Part shown: one piece after another, positions 43,503 to 54,002 of the stretch
How the letters are laid out: each line of letters begins with the position of its first letter
Position numbering within the stretch: position 1 is the first letter of the stretch
From: Streptomyces sp. ML-6
GTDB lineage: Bacteria > Actinomycetota > Actinomycetes > Streptomycetales > Streptomycetaceae
Assembly: GCF_030116705.1 (NCBI RefSeq)
Contig: NZ_JAOTIK010000001.1
Coordinates: forward strand, 1,631,001 to 1,695,000
Length of the DNA stretch: 64,000 nt
Direction of reading: 5' to 3'
Made by a program: the position numbers and the translations under genes
The notes under the pieces: model-generated
The model's input: only the letters and a program-made list of their open reading frames with translations
Databases searched by the model: none
Told to the model about the DNA's origin: nothing

Positions 43503-44663
43503 GTGGGCGTGGGCGGGTGGTGGGGGTGGTGCCGTGGGGGGGTGGCGGCGGGGGCGGTCGCGTGGTGTCTCGTGGGGGTGTGGCGTGCCGGGCGGCTGGA
43601 GAATTATCCCTGGAACGTCTGGACGCCGATCGGTTACGGGGCGGTCAAGGGGGTGTTCCTGGGGTTGCTGGCGGGTGGGTGTGCGGTGGTGGCGTTGCGG
43701 GTCGGGCGGGGTGGTGGGGGCCGGGTGGGGCGGTTCGCGGGGCTCGTGTTCGGTGGTGGGCTGCTGGGGGGTCTGGTGCCGGGGACGTTGCGGGACTTCT
43801 TGGGTGATCCGCAGCCGCGGACCTTGTACTACTTCGATGGTCCGCGGCCCGAATCGGAGTGGTACTGGCGGCCGTTGTTGTCGGAGTGGGTGGTGTGCAC
43901 GGTGTTGCCGGCGTTGGGGTGTGCGGTGTTGTTGACCGCGGGTGCGTTGGTGTCGGTCCGGTCCGTGCGTCGCGAGAGTGTGGGGTGGGTGGTGCCGGCC
44001 CTGGTCGGGGTGGCGTTGCTGGTGTTGCCGGAGTGGGCGGCCGACGGGTTGCCCGAGCCGGAGGGCAATGGTGATCATGTCAATGAGTCAGCCGGGGCCG
44101 GGTTCGTCGTCCTGGCGACGGGGCTCGGGTTGCTGGTGACCGCCGGGGTGGTGCGGTCGAGGCGCAGGCGGTCGGACCGGCGGGGCGGGGTTGCGCCGTC
44201 GGGTCCGCCACCGGTCCCGGCGTCGGGTTCACCGCAGGTCCCGCCGTCGGCTCCCCCACCGGTTCCGGCGTCGGGTCCGGGGGGGGTGGTGTTCCGTCCC
44301 GGGGCCCGGATGTTTCCGGGGTCAGGCCCGCTCCTCCGTCGCGGATTCCTCCGCGATCCGTTCGTGGTGGCGGATGACTTCAGCCACGATGAAGTTCAGC
44401 AGTTTCTCGGCGAAGGCCGGGTCCAGGTGTGCGCTTTCCGCGAGTTGTCTCAGCCGGGCGATCTGGCGGCTCTCGCGGGCCGGGTCCGCCGGGGGGAGGT
44501 GGTGGGCGGCCTTGAGGTGGCCGACCTGTTGGGTGCATTTGAAGCGCTCGGCGAGCATGTGGACGACAGCGGCGTCGATGTTGTCGATGCTCTGGCGCAG
44601 CCGGGTCAGTTCCGCGCTCACGGACTCGTCGATCTCCCTCGTGGTCATGGTCAGCGAGCTTAG
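43503..44663 (+). CDS. integral membrane protein of unknown function (3' part overlaps chorismate mutase antisense)
   Basis: The open frame gives 386 residues from a GTG at 43503; a stop lies just upstream, so no longer start exists. Residues 1-about 235 contain five or six membrane segments (for example VAAGAVAWCLVGV, GVFLGLLAGGCAVVAL, FAGLVFGGGLLGGLVPG, VVCTVLPALGCAVLLTAGALV, VVPALVGVALLVLP, GFVVLATGLGLLVTAGVV), typical of a real Streptomyces membrane protein. A Pro-rich repetitive stretch (PSGPPPVPASGSPQVPPSAPPPV) follows. The last 115 or so residues are read antisense through the whole chorismate mutase gene and look like a reading-frame shadow. Either the true gene has a frameshift near the eight-G run at 44279-44286, or the two genes really overlap. 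I do not recognise the family. Confidence 0.55.
   Translation: MGVGGWWGWCRGGVAAGAVAWCLVGVWRAGRLENYPWNVWTPIGYGAVKGVFLGLLAGGCAVVALRVGRGGGGRVGRFAGLVFGGGLLGGLVPGTLRDFLGDPQPRTLYYFDGPRPESEWYWRPLLSEWVVCTVLPALGCAVLLTAGALVSVRSVRRESVGWVVPALVGVALLVLPEWAADGLPEPEGNGDHVNESAGAGFVVLATGLGLLVTAGVVRSRRRRSDRRGGVAPSGPPPVPASGSPQVPPSAPPPVPASGPGGVVFRPGARMFPGSGPLLRRGFLRDPFVVADDFSHDEVQQFLGEGRVQVCAFRELSQPGDLAALAGRVRRGEVVGGLEVADLLGAFEALGEHVDDSGVDVVDALAQPGQFRAHGLVDLPRGHGQRA
44322..44648 (-). CDS. chorismate mutase (AroQ type)
   Basis: 108 residues, ATG at 44648. AroQ features: ELTRLRQSIDNIDAAVVHMLAERFKCTQQVGHLKAAHHLPPADPARESRQIARLRQLAESAHLDPAFAEKLLNFIVAEVIRHHE. The N-terminal Arg, the internal Lys and the C-terminal Gln/Glu region fit the all-helical mutase fold that converts chorismate to prephenate for Phe/Tyr synthesis. 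Free-standing, cytoplasmic, no signal peptide. It starts 11 bases after the AraC regulator stop on the same strand, so both may be on one message. No clear ribosome site, suggesting coupling. Confidence 0.9.
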   Translation of the reverse strand: MTTREIDESVSAELTRLRQSIDNIDAAVVHMLAERFKCTQQVGHLKAAHHLPPADPARESRQIARLRQLAESAHLDPAFAEKLLNFIVAEVIRHHERIAEESATEERA

Positions 44664-45571
44664 CCCGCCGGTGGTGGGGGGCCTGCCGGGCCGGGGGTGA
44701 TGATCGTCGGTGGGTTCTCCGGGTCGGGGACCCGGTCGCTCCAGCCGCCGGGGACGTTGCGGCCCTGTTGTTCGCGGAAGCGGACGGGGGCGGTGCCGAC
44801 CCGGCGGGCGAAGAGGCGGGAGAAGTATGCCGGGTCGTCGTATCCGACGCGGCGGGCGACGGCGGCGACCGGCAGGTCCGTGGCGGCGAGGAGTTCCTTG
44901 GCCCGGCCGAGCCGGATGCCGAGGAGGTAGTCCTTGGGGCTGCATCCGGCGCCCCGGCGGACCGCCGTGCGCAGTTCGGTGGGGGTCATGCCGTGGCGGG
45001 CGGCGTGTTCGGCGACGGACAGGGGCTGGAAGGCGTCGCGGGCGAGGGCCTGCAGGACGGGGTCGCCGTCGGGGCTGACGTCGGCGCGGGCCCGGCGCAG
45101 GGCGACGAGGAGTTCGTGGACGGCGGCGCCGGTCTCGACCTCCAGCAGGGGGTTGCCGCGCCGGGCCGCCCGTACCATCCGGCTCACCGCGGCGCGTGGG
45201 CCGGCGGTGTCGGCGAGCGGGACGAGCGGGCGGTCGGGTTCGATGTAGCCGAGTTCGGTGTAGGTGGCGGTGGCGGGTCCGGTGAAGTCGACGAAGCTCT
45301 CGTCCCAGCCGGTGCCGGGGTCGGCGCCGTAGTGGTGGGGGGTGCCGGGGGTGAGCCAGATGAGGCTGGGGCCGGCGACGGGTATCCGGCGGCCGTCGGG
45401 GCCGGTGAACCAGCCGGTGCCGGAGTGGATGACGACGGCCACGTGGTGGTCCAGGGTGCGGGGGCCGACGGTGGGCAGTGCGCCGTGCTGGAGCCCCACG
45501 CCCAGGCAGACGAGTCCCAGCCGGTGGTGGAGCGGGCTGGGGGTGAAGAAGCGCATCCAGGTGTGGTACAT
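44660..45571 (-). CDS. AraC family transcriptional regulator
   Basis: 303 residues from the ATG at 45571 with GGAGGAGGGAAAG upstream. The N-terminal cupin-like ligand domain has LDHHVAVVIHSGTGWFTGPDGRRIPVAGPSLIWLTPGTPHHYG. The C-terminal double helix-turn-helix reads PLSVAEHAARHGMTPTELRTAVRRGAGCSPKDYLLGIRLGRAKELLAATDLPVAAVARRVGYDDPAYFSRLFARRVGTAPVRFRE, a textbook AraC domain. It is divergent from the GH35 beta-galactosidase gene, with direct repeats in the shared promoter, so it probably activates that gene in response to a sugar. The chorismate mutase gene lies downstream. Confidence 0.93.
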   Translation of the reverse strand: MYHTWMRFFTPSPLHHRLGLVCLGVGLQHGALPTVGPRTLDHHVAVVIHSGTGWFTGPDGRRIPVAGPSLIWLTPGTPHHYGADPGTGWDESFVDFTGPATATYTELGYIEPDRPLVPLADTAGPRAAVSRMVRAARRGNPLLEVETGAAVHELLVALRRARADVSPDGDPVLQALARDAFQPLSVAEHAARHGMTPTELRTAVRRGAGCSPKDYLLGIRLGRAKELLAATDLPVAAVARRVGYDDPAYFSRLFARRVGTAPVRFREQQGRNVPGGWSDRVPDPENPPTIITPGPAGPPPPAG

Positions 45572-45814
45572 CGGTTTCTTTCCCTCCTCCCCCGCGGTCG
45601 TGCCGGTCCGGTCCGGTGCTGCCCGGGTCCGGTCTGCGTGTCCGAACAATTGTGTCCAAACAGCTGCGATCTTTGTCCATGGACCGGTCGGGCGCCAGGG
45701 GGGAGAGTGGGTGGCATCCTTCCTTCCGGGTTCGCCCGCTGCGTGGTGCGTGCCGTCGTACGGCCCGGGGCGGTGGCGTCCCGGGGACCGCACGCACAGG
45801 AGAGTACGAGCACG
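45572..45814. promoter_or_regulatory. AraC regulator / beta-galactosidase divergent control region with direct repeats
   Basis: Two adjoining 14-bp direct repeats, TGTCCGAACAATTG (45639-45652) and TGTCCAAACAGCTG (45653-45666), lie between the divergent genes, and a third partial TTTGTCC follows at 45672. AraC-family activators bind such same-direction half sites. Confidence 0.6.
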
Positions 45815-48947
<3,133 letters not shown>

Positions 48948-49877
48948 GTGACGGACGGCGACGGGAACGGCGGCCGGGGCGGCGGCCCGGTGGTCCACGG
49001 CTTCCCGCACCTCGGAACCGTCCGGTCCGCGATCACCGCGCTGTACCGGCGGCTCTCGTACGAGGGCGTCCACGCCTACGCCACCAGCCTCATCCCGGCC
49101 GACGCGGCCTTCGACGACCGGGAGGACCTGCATCTCGGCGCCCAGCGGGTGGCGCGGGCCGTGGTCCAGCACCTGCGGCTGCCGGACGCCCGCATGATCG
49201 TGGCCTTCCGGACGATGGAGCACGCCGCGGCCGTCGAACTCACGGCGGGGCCCGAGTACTTCGTCGAGCTCAACGACCGCTTCCGCACCCACCGCAGGGA
49301 CATCGGCGCCGCGCTCGCGCACGAGGCCACGCACGTGCTGCTGCACCGCCTGGGCCTGGAGTTCCCCGGCACGCGCGCCAACGAGATCCTCACCGACACC
49401 GTGACGACGTACCTGGGCGCGGGCTGGCTGCTGCTCGACGCCTTCCGCGAGGACGGGGTCTCCAGCCAGAAGCTCGGCTACCTCACGCCGGAGGAGTTCG
49501 GGTACGTCCTCGCCAAGCGGGCGCTCGCCCTCGGCGAGGACCCGTCCCCGTGGTTCACCAGCCCGCAGGCCTGCACCGCCTACGGGAAGGGGTACGCGCG
49601 GGCGCTCCGGGACCTCCGGCAGCCGCCCCTCGCGGCCGCCGGGTGGGCGGCCCGCCGCCGCTACGCCAAGGACCGGCGGCACGCCCGCACCCACCCGGAC
49701 ACGGCCCCGGCCCCGGCCCCGGCCCCCGAGGTCCCGTACGCCTTCGACAGCGGCCCGCAGGGGCTCCGGGTCTCCTTCGGCTGCCCCGTCTGCCACCAGC
49801 GCATCCGGGTGCCGGTGCGCGGCCGGGTGCGGGTCCGCTGCGGCCTGTGCCATACAGTCCTGGACTGCGACACCTGA
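48948..49877 (+). CDS. putative zinc metalloprotein with HExxH motif and C-terminal zinc ribbon
   Basis: 309 residues from the GTG at 48948 (GGGGGTGGGA upstream); a longer form from 48849 would start upstream of a -10-like TACAGT. The core ALAHEATHVLLHRLGLEFPGTRANEILTDTVTTYLGAGWLLLDAF has HEATH (HExxH) and a downstream Glu/Asp helix, as in many gluzincin-like metallopeptidases. A region with PEYFVELNDRF before it and a Pro/Ala linker (APAPAPAPE) after it lead to a C-terminal four-Cys ribbon: FGCPVCHQRIRVPVRGRVRVRCGLCHTVLDC. No signal peptide. I do not recognise the named family; protease activity is inference. The HEAT gene starts 22 bases later. Confidence 0.75.
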   Translation: MTDGDGNGGRGGGPVVHGFPHLGTVRSAITALYRRLSYEGVHAYATSLIPADAAFDDREDLHLGAQRVARAVVQHLRLPDARMIVAFRTMEHAAAVELTAGPEYFVELNDRFRTHRRDIGAALAHEATHVLLHRLGLEFPGTRANEILTDTVTTYLGAGWLLLDAFREDGVSSQKLGYLTPEEFGYVLAKRALALGEDPSPWFTSPQACTAYGKGYARALRDLRQPPLAAAGWAARRRYAKDRRHARTHPDTAPAPAPAPEVPYAFDSGPQGLRVSFGCPVCHQRIRVPVRGRVRVRCGLCHTVLDCDT

Positions 49878-49899
49878 ACCGAGCGAGGGGGGCGGGGGC

Positions 49900-51213
49900 A
49901 TGCAGATCCCCGATGCCGGACGGTCGTGGCTGCTGGATTGCGTGGTCGGCGTGCTCCTCACGTGGGACGAGTCCCCCGCATCGGCCGCCCGCCGGCTGGA
50001 CGCCCTGCTGCGCGGGGCGACGCCGCACGAGCTGATGCGGCTGGAATCCGACTACCGGGGCCGGCGCCACGGTCTCGGAGTCCTCTGCCCCGGTGTCCTG
50101 GACGAGGACGGCACCCCGGCCGACCGCATCCCGGCCCACACCGCCACGACCTCCGGCGCCACGACCGACTACCGGGGAGCGGCCGACGAGAGGGAACCGT
50201 CCGGCCACCGGGAACCGTCCGGCGCGGGGGAACCGTCCGGCGCGGGGGAAGCGGGCGACGACGCGGTGCCCGGCCGGTACGGTCCGGCCGTGGCGGCCCT
50301 GATGTCGTTCGACCGGTCCGGGCACCTCCGGGAGACCGGCGTCGCCCGACTCGCCGTCGGGACCGGGGACCCCTTCGTGCTCCCCTTCCTCCTGCTGCGG
50401 CTGAACGACCCGGTCGAGCAGGTGCGGGACCTCGCCCGGGAGGCGGTCACCACGCGCCTGGACCCCGGCCACGTGGACCTCCTGGTCCAGCTCCTGCCGC
50501 TCCTCGACGGATTGCGCGGCCGGCGGCGGGCGGGACGCCTGCTGGCCTCGGTGGAGGACCTGCTCCACCGGCACGGCACGGCGGCGCTGTGGCGCGGGGC
50601 GCGATCGGACGAGCCCCTGGTGCGTGCGAGCTGTCTGCGCCGGCTGGCCCGGACCGAGCCGGTCGCGGCCGTGGGGGCCGCCTTCTCGTCCCGGGAGCCC
50701 TCGTTGTGGCAGTGGGGCGCCCGCGTCGCCACCTCCTCGCGCCTGGCCCCGGCCGAGCAGGACGCGCTGCTCCCGCACCTGGAGGCCAGCAGCAGCCCCC
50801 GCATCCGGCTGCGGGCGCTGCGGGCCCGGGCCCGGCAGCCGCACGGCGAGGCCCATCTGCGCCGGGCCGTGCTCGACCCGGACGCCAGGATCCGCTACCA
50901 CGCCCGCGCCACCCTGTACGCCCGCGGGCACACGGACCTCGCGCCGCAGGTGTACCGCGACGCCCTGGCACCGGCCCATGTGCCGGACGCGACCGCCGTG
51001 GGCGCGCTCGGCGGGCTGTCCGACCTGGGCGGCGCGTGCGACGTGCCGCGGATACTGGACTTCACGGCCCACCCCAGGGCGCGCGTACGTGCCGAGGCCT
51101 GGCGCGCCCTGAGCATCCTGGCCCCGTCGGAAGTGGCCGCCGGGATCGACCGGCTGGCCGCGGACCCCAGCGGCAAGGTGCGGCGCCACCTCCCGCGAGG
51201 GGGCCCGGCGTAG
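49900..51213 (+). CDS. HEAT-repeat protein
   Basis: 437 residues, ATG start with GAGGGGGGCGGGGG upstream. The N-terminus (WLLDCVVGVLLTWDESPASAARRLDALL) is followed by a low-complexity linker with three to four copies of EPSG[HA][RG]E, then about five to six HEAT-like helical repeats (DPFVLPFLLLRLNDPVEQVRDLAREAV, DEPLVRASCLRRLARTEPV, SPRIRLRALRARARQP, DARIRYHARATLYARG, HPRARVRAEAWRALSIL). Such proteins bind other proteins; no catalytic motif is visible. Same direction and 22 bases from the HExxH protein gene, so probably co-expressed with it. Confidence 0.8.
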   Translation: MQIPDAGRSWLLDCVVGVLLTWDESPASAARRLDALLRGATPHELMRLESDYRGRRHGLGVLCPGVLDEDGTPADRIPAHTATTSGATTDYRGAADEREPSGHREPSGAGEPSGAGEAGDDAVPGRYGPAVAALMSFDRSGHLRETGVARLAVGTGDPFVLPFLLLRLNDPVEQVRDLAREAVTTRLDPGHVDLLVQLLPLLDGLRGRRRAGRLLASVEDLLHRHGTAALWRGARSDEPLVRASCLRRLARTEPVAAVGAAFSSREPSLWQWGARVATSSRLAPAEQDALLPHLEASSSPRIRLRALRARARQPHGEAHLRRAVLDPDARIRYHARATLYARGHTDLAPQVYRDALAPAHVPDATAVGALGGLSDLGGACDVPRILDFTAHPRARVRAEAWRALSILAPSEVAAGIDRLAADPSGKVRRHLPRGGPA

Positions 51214-51256
51214 GCCCTTCGGCCGCAGGGGGCGCGGGCCGGGCCGGGCCGGTCCT

Positions 51257-52231
51257 TCAGCCGCCGCCCTGCCCCGCCCCGTACACCGGCCGGGCCGGTT
51301 CCGCCTCCGCGAGGAGTTTGCGCACCTCCTCCCCCGCGTCCGCCGGGGCCCATCGCGCGCCCCGGTCCGTGGTGGGGCCGGGGCGCCAGCCCTCCATGAC
51401 CGTGAGCCGGCCGGCCTCCGCCTCGAAGACCCGTCCGGTGACCCCGTCGCTCGCGGCCGAGCCGAGCCACACCACCAGCGGGGACACGTTCTCCGGGGCC
51501 ATCGCGTCGAAGCCGCCGTCCTCGGGGGCCGCCATCGCCCCGGCGAACGTCCGCTCGGTCATCCGGGTGCGGGCCGCCGGGGCGAGGGCGTTGACCTGGA
51601 TCCCGTACCGGCCCAGCTCCGCGGCGGCGACCAGGGTGAGGCCCACGACGCCCGCCTTCGCGGCCGAGTAGTTGCCCTGCCCGACGCTGCCGAGCAGCCC
51701 CGCGCCCGAGCTGGTGTTGACCACCCGGGCGACCGGTGCGCGGCCCGCCTTCGTCTCGGCCCGCCAGTGCTCGGCCGCGTACCGCAAGGGCAGGAAGTGG
51801 CCCTTGAGGTGGACCCGTATCACGGCGTCCCAGTCGTCCTCGGAGAGGTTCACCAGCATCCGGTCGCGCAGGAATCCCGCGTTGTTGACCAGGGTGTCCA
51901 GCCGTCCGAAGTTCTCCAGCGCGGCCCGGACCAGGGAGCCGGCCCCCTCGGGCGTGGCGATGTCGCCCCCGTGGGCCACCGCCTCGCCGCCCGCCGCCAC
52001 GATCTCGTCGGCCACCTGCCGGGCCGGGCCGGCCGAACCCCCGTCGCCGCCGGGGCCGACGCCCAGGTCGTTGACCACCACCCGGGCCCCCTCGGCGGCG
52101 AAGGCGAGCGCGTGGGCCCGGCCGAGGCCCCGGCCGGCGCCGGTCACGATCACGACGCGTCCCTCGCACAGTGTCCCGGCGCCTTTCCGGTTCCCCGTGC
52201 CGTCCCGTTCCTCGCTGCTCGCGGTCATCAC
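51257..52231 (-). CDS. SDR-family oxidoreductase (Rv3548c-like, steroid ring C/D catabolism)
   Basis: 324 residues, ATG start. The short-chain dehydrogenase NAD(P) site is VIVTGAGRGLGRAHALAFAAEGARVVVNDLGVG, followed by LVNNAGFLRDRMLVNLSEDDWDAVIRVHLKGHF and the catalytic Ser/Tyr/Lys in NTSSGAGLLGSVGQGNYSAAKAGV. The long C-terminal part MAPENVSPLVVWLGSAASDGVTGRVFEAEAG is characteristic of the MFE-type SDR group and matches what I remember of M. tuberculosis Rv3548c, which stands next to echA20 in the KstR2 regulon. It is divergent from echA20 here as well, sharing the operator. Presumed to oxidise a 3-hydroxyacyl-CoA intermediate of HIP breakdown. Confidence 0.87.
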   Translation of the reverse strand: MMTASSEERDGTGNRKGAGTLCEGRVVIVTGAGRGLGRAHALAFAAEGARVVVNDLGVGPGGDGGSAGPARQVADEIVAAGGEAVAHGGDIATPEGAGSLVRAALENFGRLDTLVNNAGFLRDRMLVNLSEDDWDAVIRVHLKGHFLPLRYAAEHWRAETKAGRAPVARVVNTSSGAGLLGSVGQGNYSAAKAGVVGLTLVAAAELGRYGIQVNALAPAARTRMTERTFAGAMAAPEDGGFDAMAPENVSPLVVWLGSAASDGVTGRVFEAEAGRLTVMEGWRPGPTTDRGARWAPADAGEEVRKLLAEAEPARPVYGAGQGGG

Positions 52232-52263
52232 ACATCTCCTTGTTGGCGATGCGGTGGCAGGCT

Positions 52264-52304
52264 GCTACCTTCCACACCTAACAAATGTTTGGTGGAAAGG
52301 TAGC
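52264..52304. promoter_or_regulatory. KstR2-like operator in the SDR/echA20 divergent promoter
   Basis: The core CCTAACAAATGTTTGG (52277-52292) matches the inverted-repeat type bound by KstR2 and differs by one base from the site at 61079-61094. It is embedded in a longer palindrome, with GCTACCTT (52264-52271) matched by AAGGTAGC (52297-52304). It lies between the SDR ATG (52231) and the echA20 ATG (52315). Confidence 0.8.
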
Positions 52305-52314
52305 TGATTCGCTC

Positions 52315-53064
52315 ATGGGTGTCTCCACCACGCGCCCCGGCAGGGGCGTCCGTCTCGTCACGGTCGACCACCCGCCCGTCAACGCCCTTCCCGTGCGGGG
52401 CTGGTACGAGCTCGCCGACGCGCTCCGGGCGGCGGGCCGCGATCCCGGTGTCCGCTGCGTCGTGCTGGCCGCCGCCGGGCGCGGGTTCAACGCGGGCGTC
52501 GACATCAAGGAGATCCAGCGCGACAGCGGGCACGGGGCCCTGCTCGGCGCCAACCGGGGCTGCTACGAGGCGTTCGCCGCCGTGTACGAGTGCGAGGTCC
52601 CGGTCGTCGCCGCGGTGCACGGCTTCTGCCTCGGCGGCGGCATCGGCCTGGTCGGCAACGCGGACGCGATCGTGGCGAGCGACGACGCGACGTTCGGCCT
52701 GCCCGAGCTGGACCGGGGCGCGCTCGGCGCGGCGACCCATCTCGCCCGGCTCGTGCCCCAGCACCTGATGCGCGCGCTCTACTACACCTCGCGCACCGCC
52801 ACCGCCGCCGAGCTGCACGCCCACGGCTCGGTCTGGAAGGTGGTGCCGCGCGACGGGCTCCTGGCCGCCGCGCTGGAGCTGGCGGGCGAGATCGCCCGCA
52901 AGGACGGCACCCTGCTCCGGCTGGCCAAGGCCGCGATCAACGGCATCGATCCGGTGGACGTGCGCCGCAGTTACCGCTTCGAGCAGGGATTCACCTTCGA
53001 GGCCAATCTCGGCGGGGTCGCGGACCGGGTCCGCGACGCCTTCGGCAGGGAGGAAGGACCATGA
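52315..53064 (+). CDS. echA20: enoyl-CoA hydratase/hydrolase EchA20 (steroid ring D opening)
   Basis: 249 residues from the ATG at 52315; an in-frame ATG at 52285 is inside the operator and unlikely. No clear ribosome site, so it may be leaderless. Crotonase fold: VTVDHPPVNALPVRGWYELADAL, AAGRGFNAGVDIKEIQRD (oxyanion hole), VHGFCLGGGIGLVGNADAIVASDDATFGLPELDRGALGAATHLARLVPQHLMRAL. Sequence pattern and neighbours match M. tuberculosis EchA20 (Rv3550), which hydrolyses ring D of the HIP-derived CoA thioester. Stop overlaps ipdA start by 4 bases (ATGA). Confidence 0.9.
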   Translation: MGVSTTRPGRGVRLVTVDHPPVNALPVRGWYELADALRAAGRDPGVRCVVLAAAGRGFNAGVDIKEIQRDSGHGALLGANRGCYEAFAAVYECEVPVVAAVHGFCLGGGIGLVGNADAIVASDDATFGLPELDRGALGAATHLARLVPQHLMRALYYTSRTATAAELHAHGSVWKVVPRDGLLAAALELAGEIARKDGTLLRLAKAAINGIDPVDVRRSYRFEQGFTFEANLGGVADRVRDAFGREEGP

Positions 53065-54002
53065 CCGAAACCGATACCGGGACGGGCACCGGCACGAGGG
53101 CCGGCGCGAGAACGGGTGCAGGGACCGGTACGAGGACCGACAAGACCATGACCGTGCAGGACGTCGTCTCCCGGCTCGACAGCGGGATGACGATCGGCAT
53201 CGGCGGCTGGGGCTCGCGCCGCAAGCCGATGGCCCTGGTGCGGGCGCTGCTCCGCTCCCCCGTCACCGATCTCACCGTGATCTCGTACGGCGGCCCCGAC
53301 GTGGGGCTGCTCGCCGCCGCCGGAAGGATCCGGAAGCTGGTCGCGGCCTTCGCCACCCTCGACTCGATCCCGCTCGAACCCCATTTCCGGGCGGCCCGTC
53401 AGCGCGGCGCGTTCGAGCTGACGGAGATCGACGAGGCGATGTTCATGTGGGGGCTGCACGCCGCCGCGAACCGGTTGCCGTTTCTCCCCGTGCGCGCCGG
53501 TCTCGGCTCGGACGTGATGCGGGTCAACCCGGAGCTGCGCACGGTCGTCTCGCCGTACGCGGACGGCGAGGAGTTCGTCGCGATGCCCGCCCTGCGGATG
53601 GACGCCGCGCTGGTCCACCTGAACCGCGCCGACCGCTTCGGCAACGGCCAGTACCTCGGCCCCGACCCGTACTTCGACGACCTGTTCTGCGAGGCGGCCG
53701 ACACCGCGTACGTCTCCTGCGAACACCTCGTGGAAACCGCCGAGTTGACCGAGCAGGCCGCCCCGCAGACCCTCCTGGTCAAGCGGCACTCCGTCACCGG
53801 TGTCGTCGAGACCCCCGGCGGCGCGCACTTCACCTCCTGCGTGCCCGACCACCCGCGCGACGAGGCGTTCCAGAAGGAGTACGCGACCGCCGCCGCCGAT
53901 CCCGTCGCCTGGGCCGCGTTCACCGAGCGTTTCCTGCCCGCGGACGGCGACGAGAACAGCTACCGGTCGGCCGTCCGGGCCTGGCACGAGGAGCGGGAAT
54001 GA
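53061..54002 (+). CDS. ipdA: CoA-transferase-family ring-C hydrolase, alpha subunit IpdA
   Basis: 313 residues, ATG overlapping the echA20 stop, with GGAGGAAGGA upstream. Family I CoA-transferase alpha fold: LDSGMTIGIGGWGSRRKPMALVRALLRSPVTDLTVISYGGPDVGLLAAAGRIRKL, GFELTEIDEAMFMWGLHAAANRLPFLPVRAGLGSDV (written across a small gap), DPYFDDLFCEAADTAYVSCEHLVET and GVVETPGGAHFTSCVPDHPRDEAFQKEY. These match IpdA (Rv3551), which with IpdB hydrolyses the last steroid ring (ring C, COCHEA-CoA). The first 30 residues are a low-complexity Thr/Gly/Arg stretch that the mycobacterial protein lacks; an internal ATG at 53148 would remove it. Confidence 0.9.
   Translation: MTETDTGTGTGTRAGARTGAGTGTRTDKTMTVQDVVSRLDSGMTIGIGGWGSRRKPMALVRALLRSPVTDLTVISYGGPDVGLLAAAGRIRKLVAAFATLDSIPLEPHFRAARQRGAFELTEIDEAMFMWGLHAAANRLPFLPVRAGLGSDVMRVNPELRTVVSPYADGEEFVAMPALRMDAALVHLNRADRFGNGQYLGPDPYFDDLFCEAADTAYVSCEHLVETAELTEQAAPQTLLVKRHSVTGVVETPGGAHFTSCVPDHPRDEAFQKEYATAAADPVAWAAFTERFLPADGDENSYRSAVRAWHEERE

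Noticed and set aside
44768..45814. Long N-terminal extension of the GH35 gene (1051-codon frame)
   Set aside because: It is antisense to the AraC regulator gene; the GH35 family starts at the conserved FRLDGKP region just after 45815.
52285..52314. Upstream ATG of echA20 as the true start
   Set aside because: It lies within the KstR2-like operator and adds residues absent from the EchA20 family.
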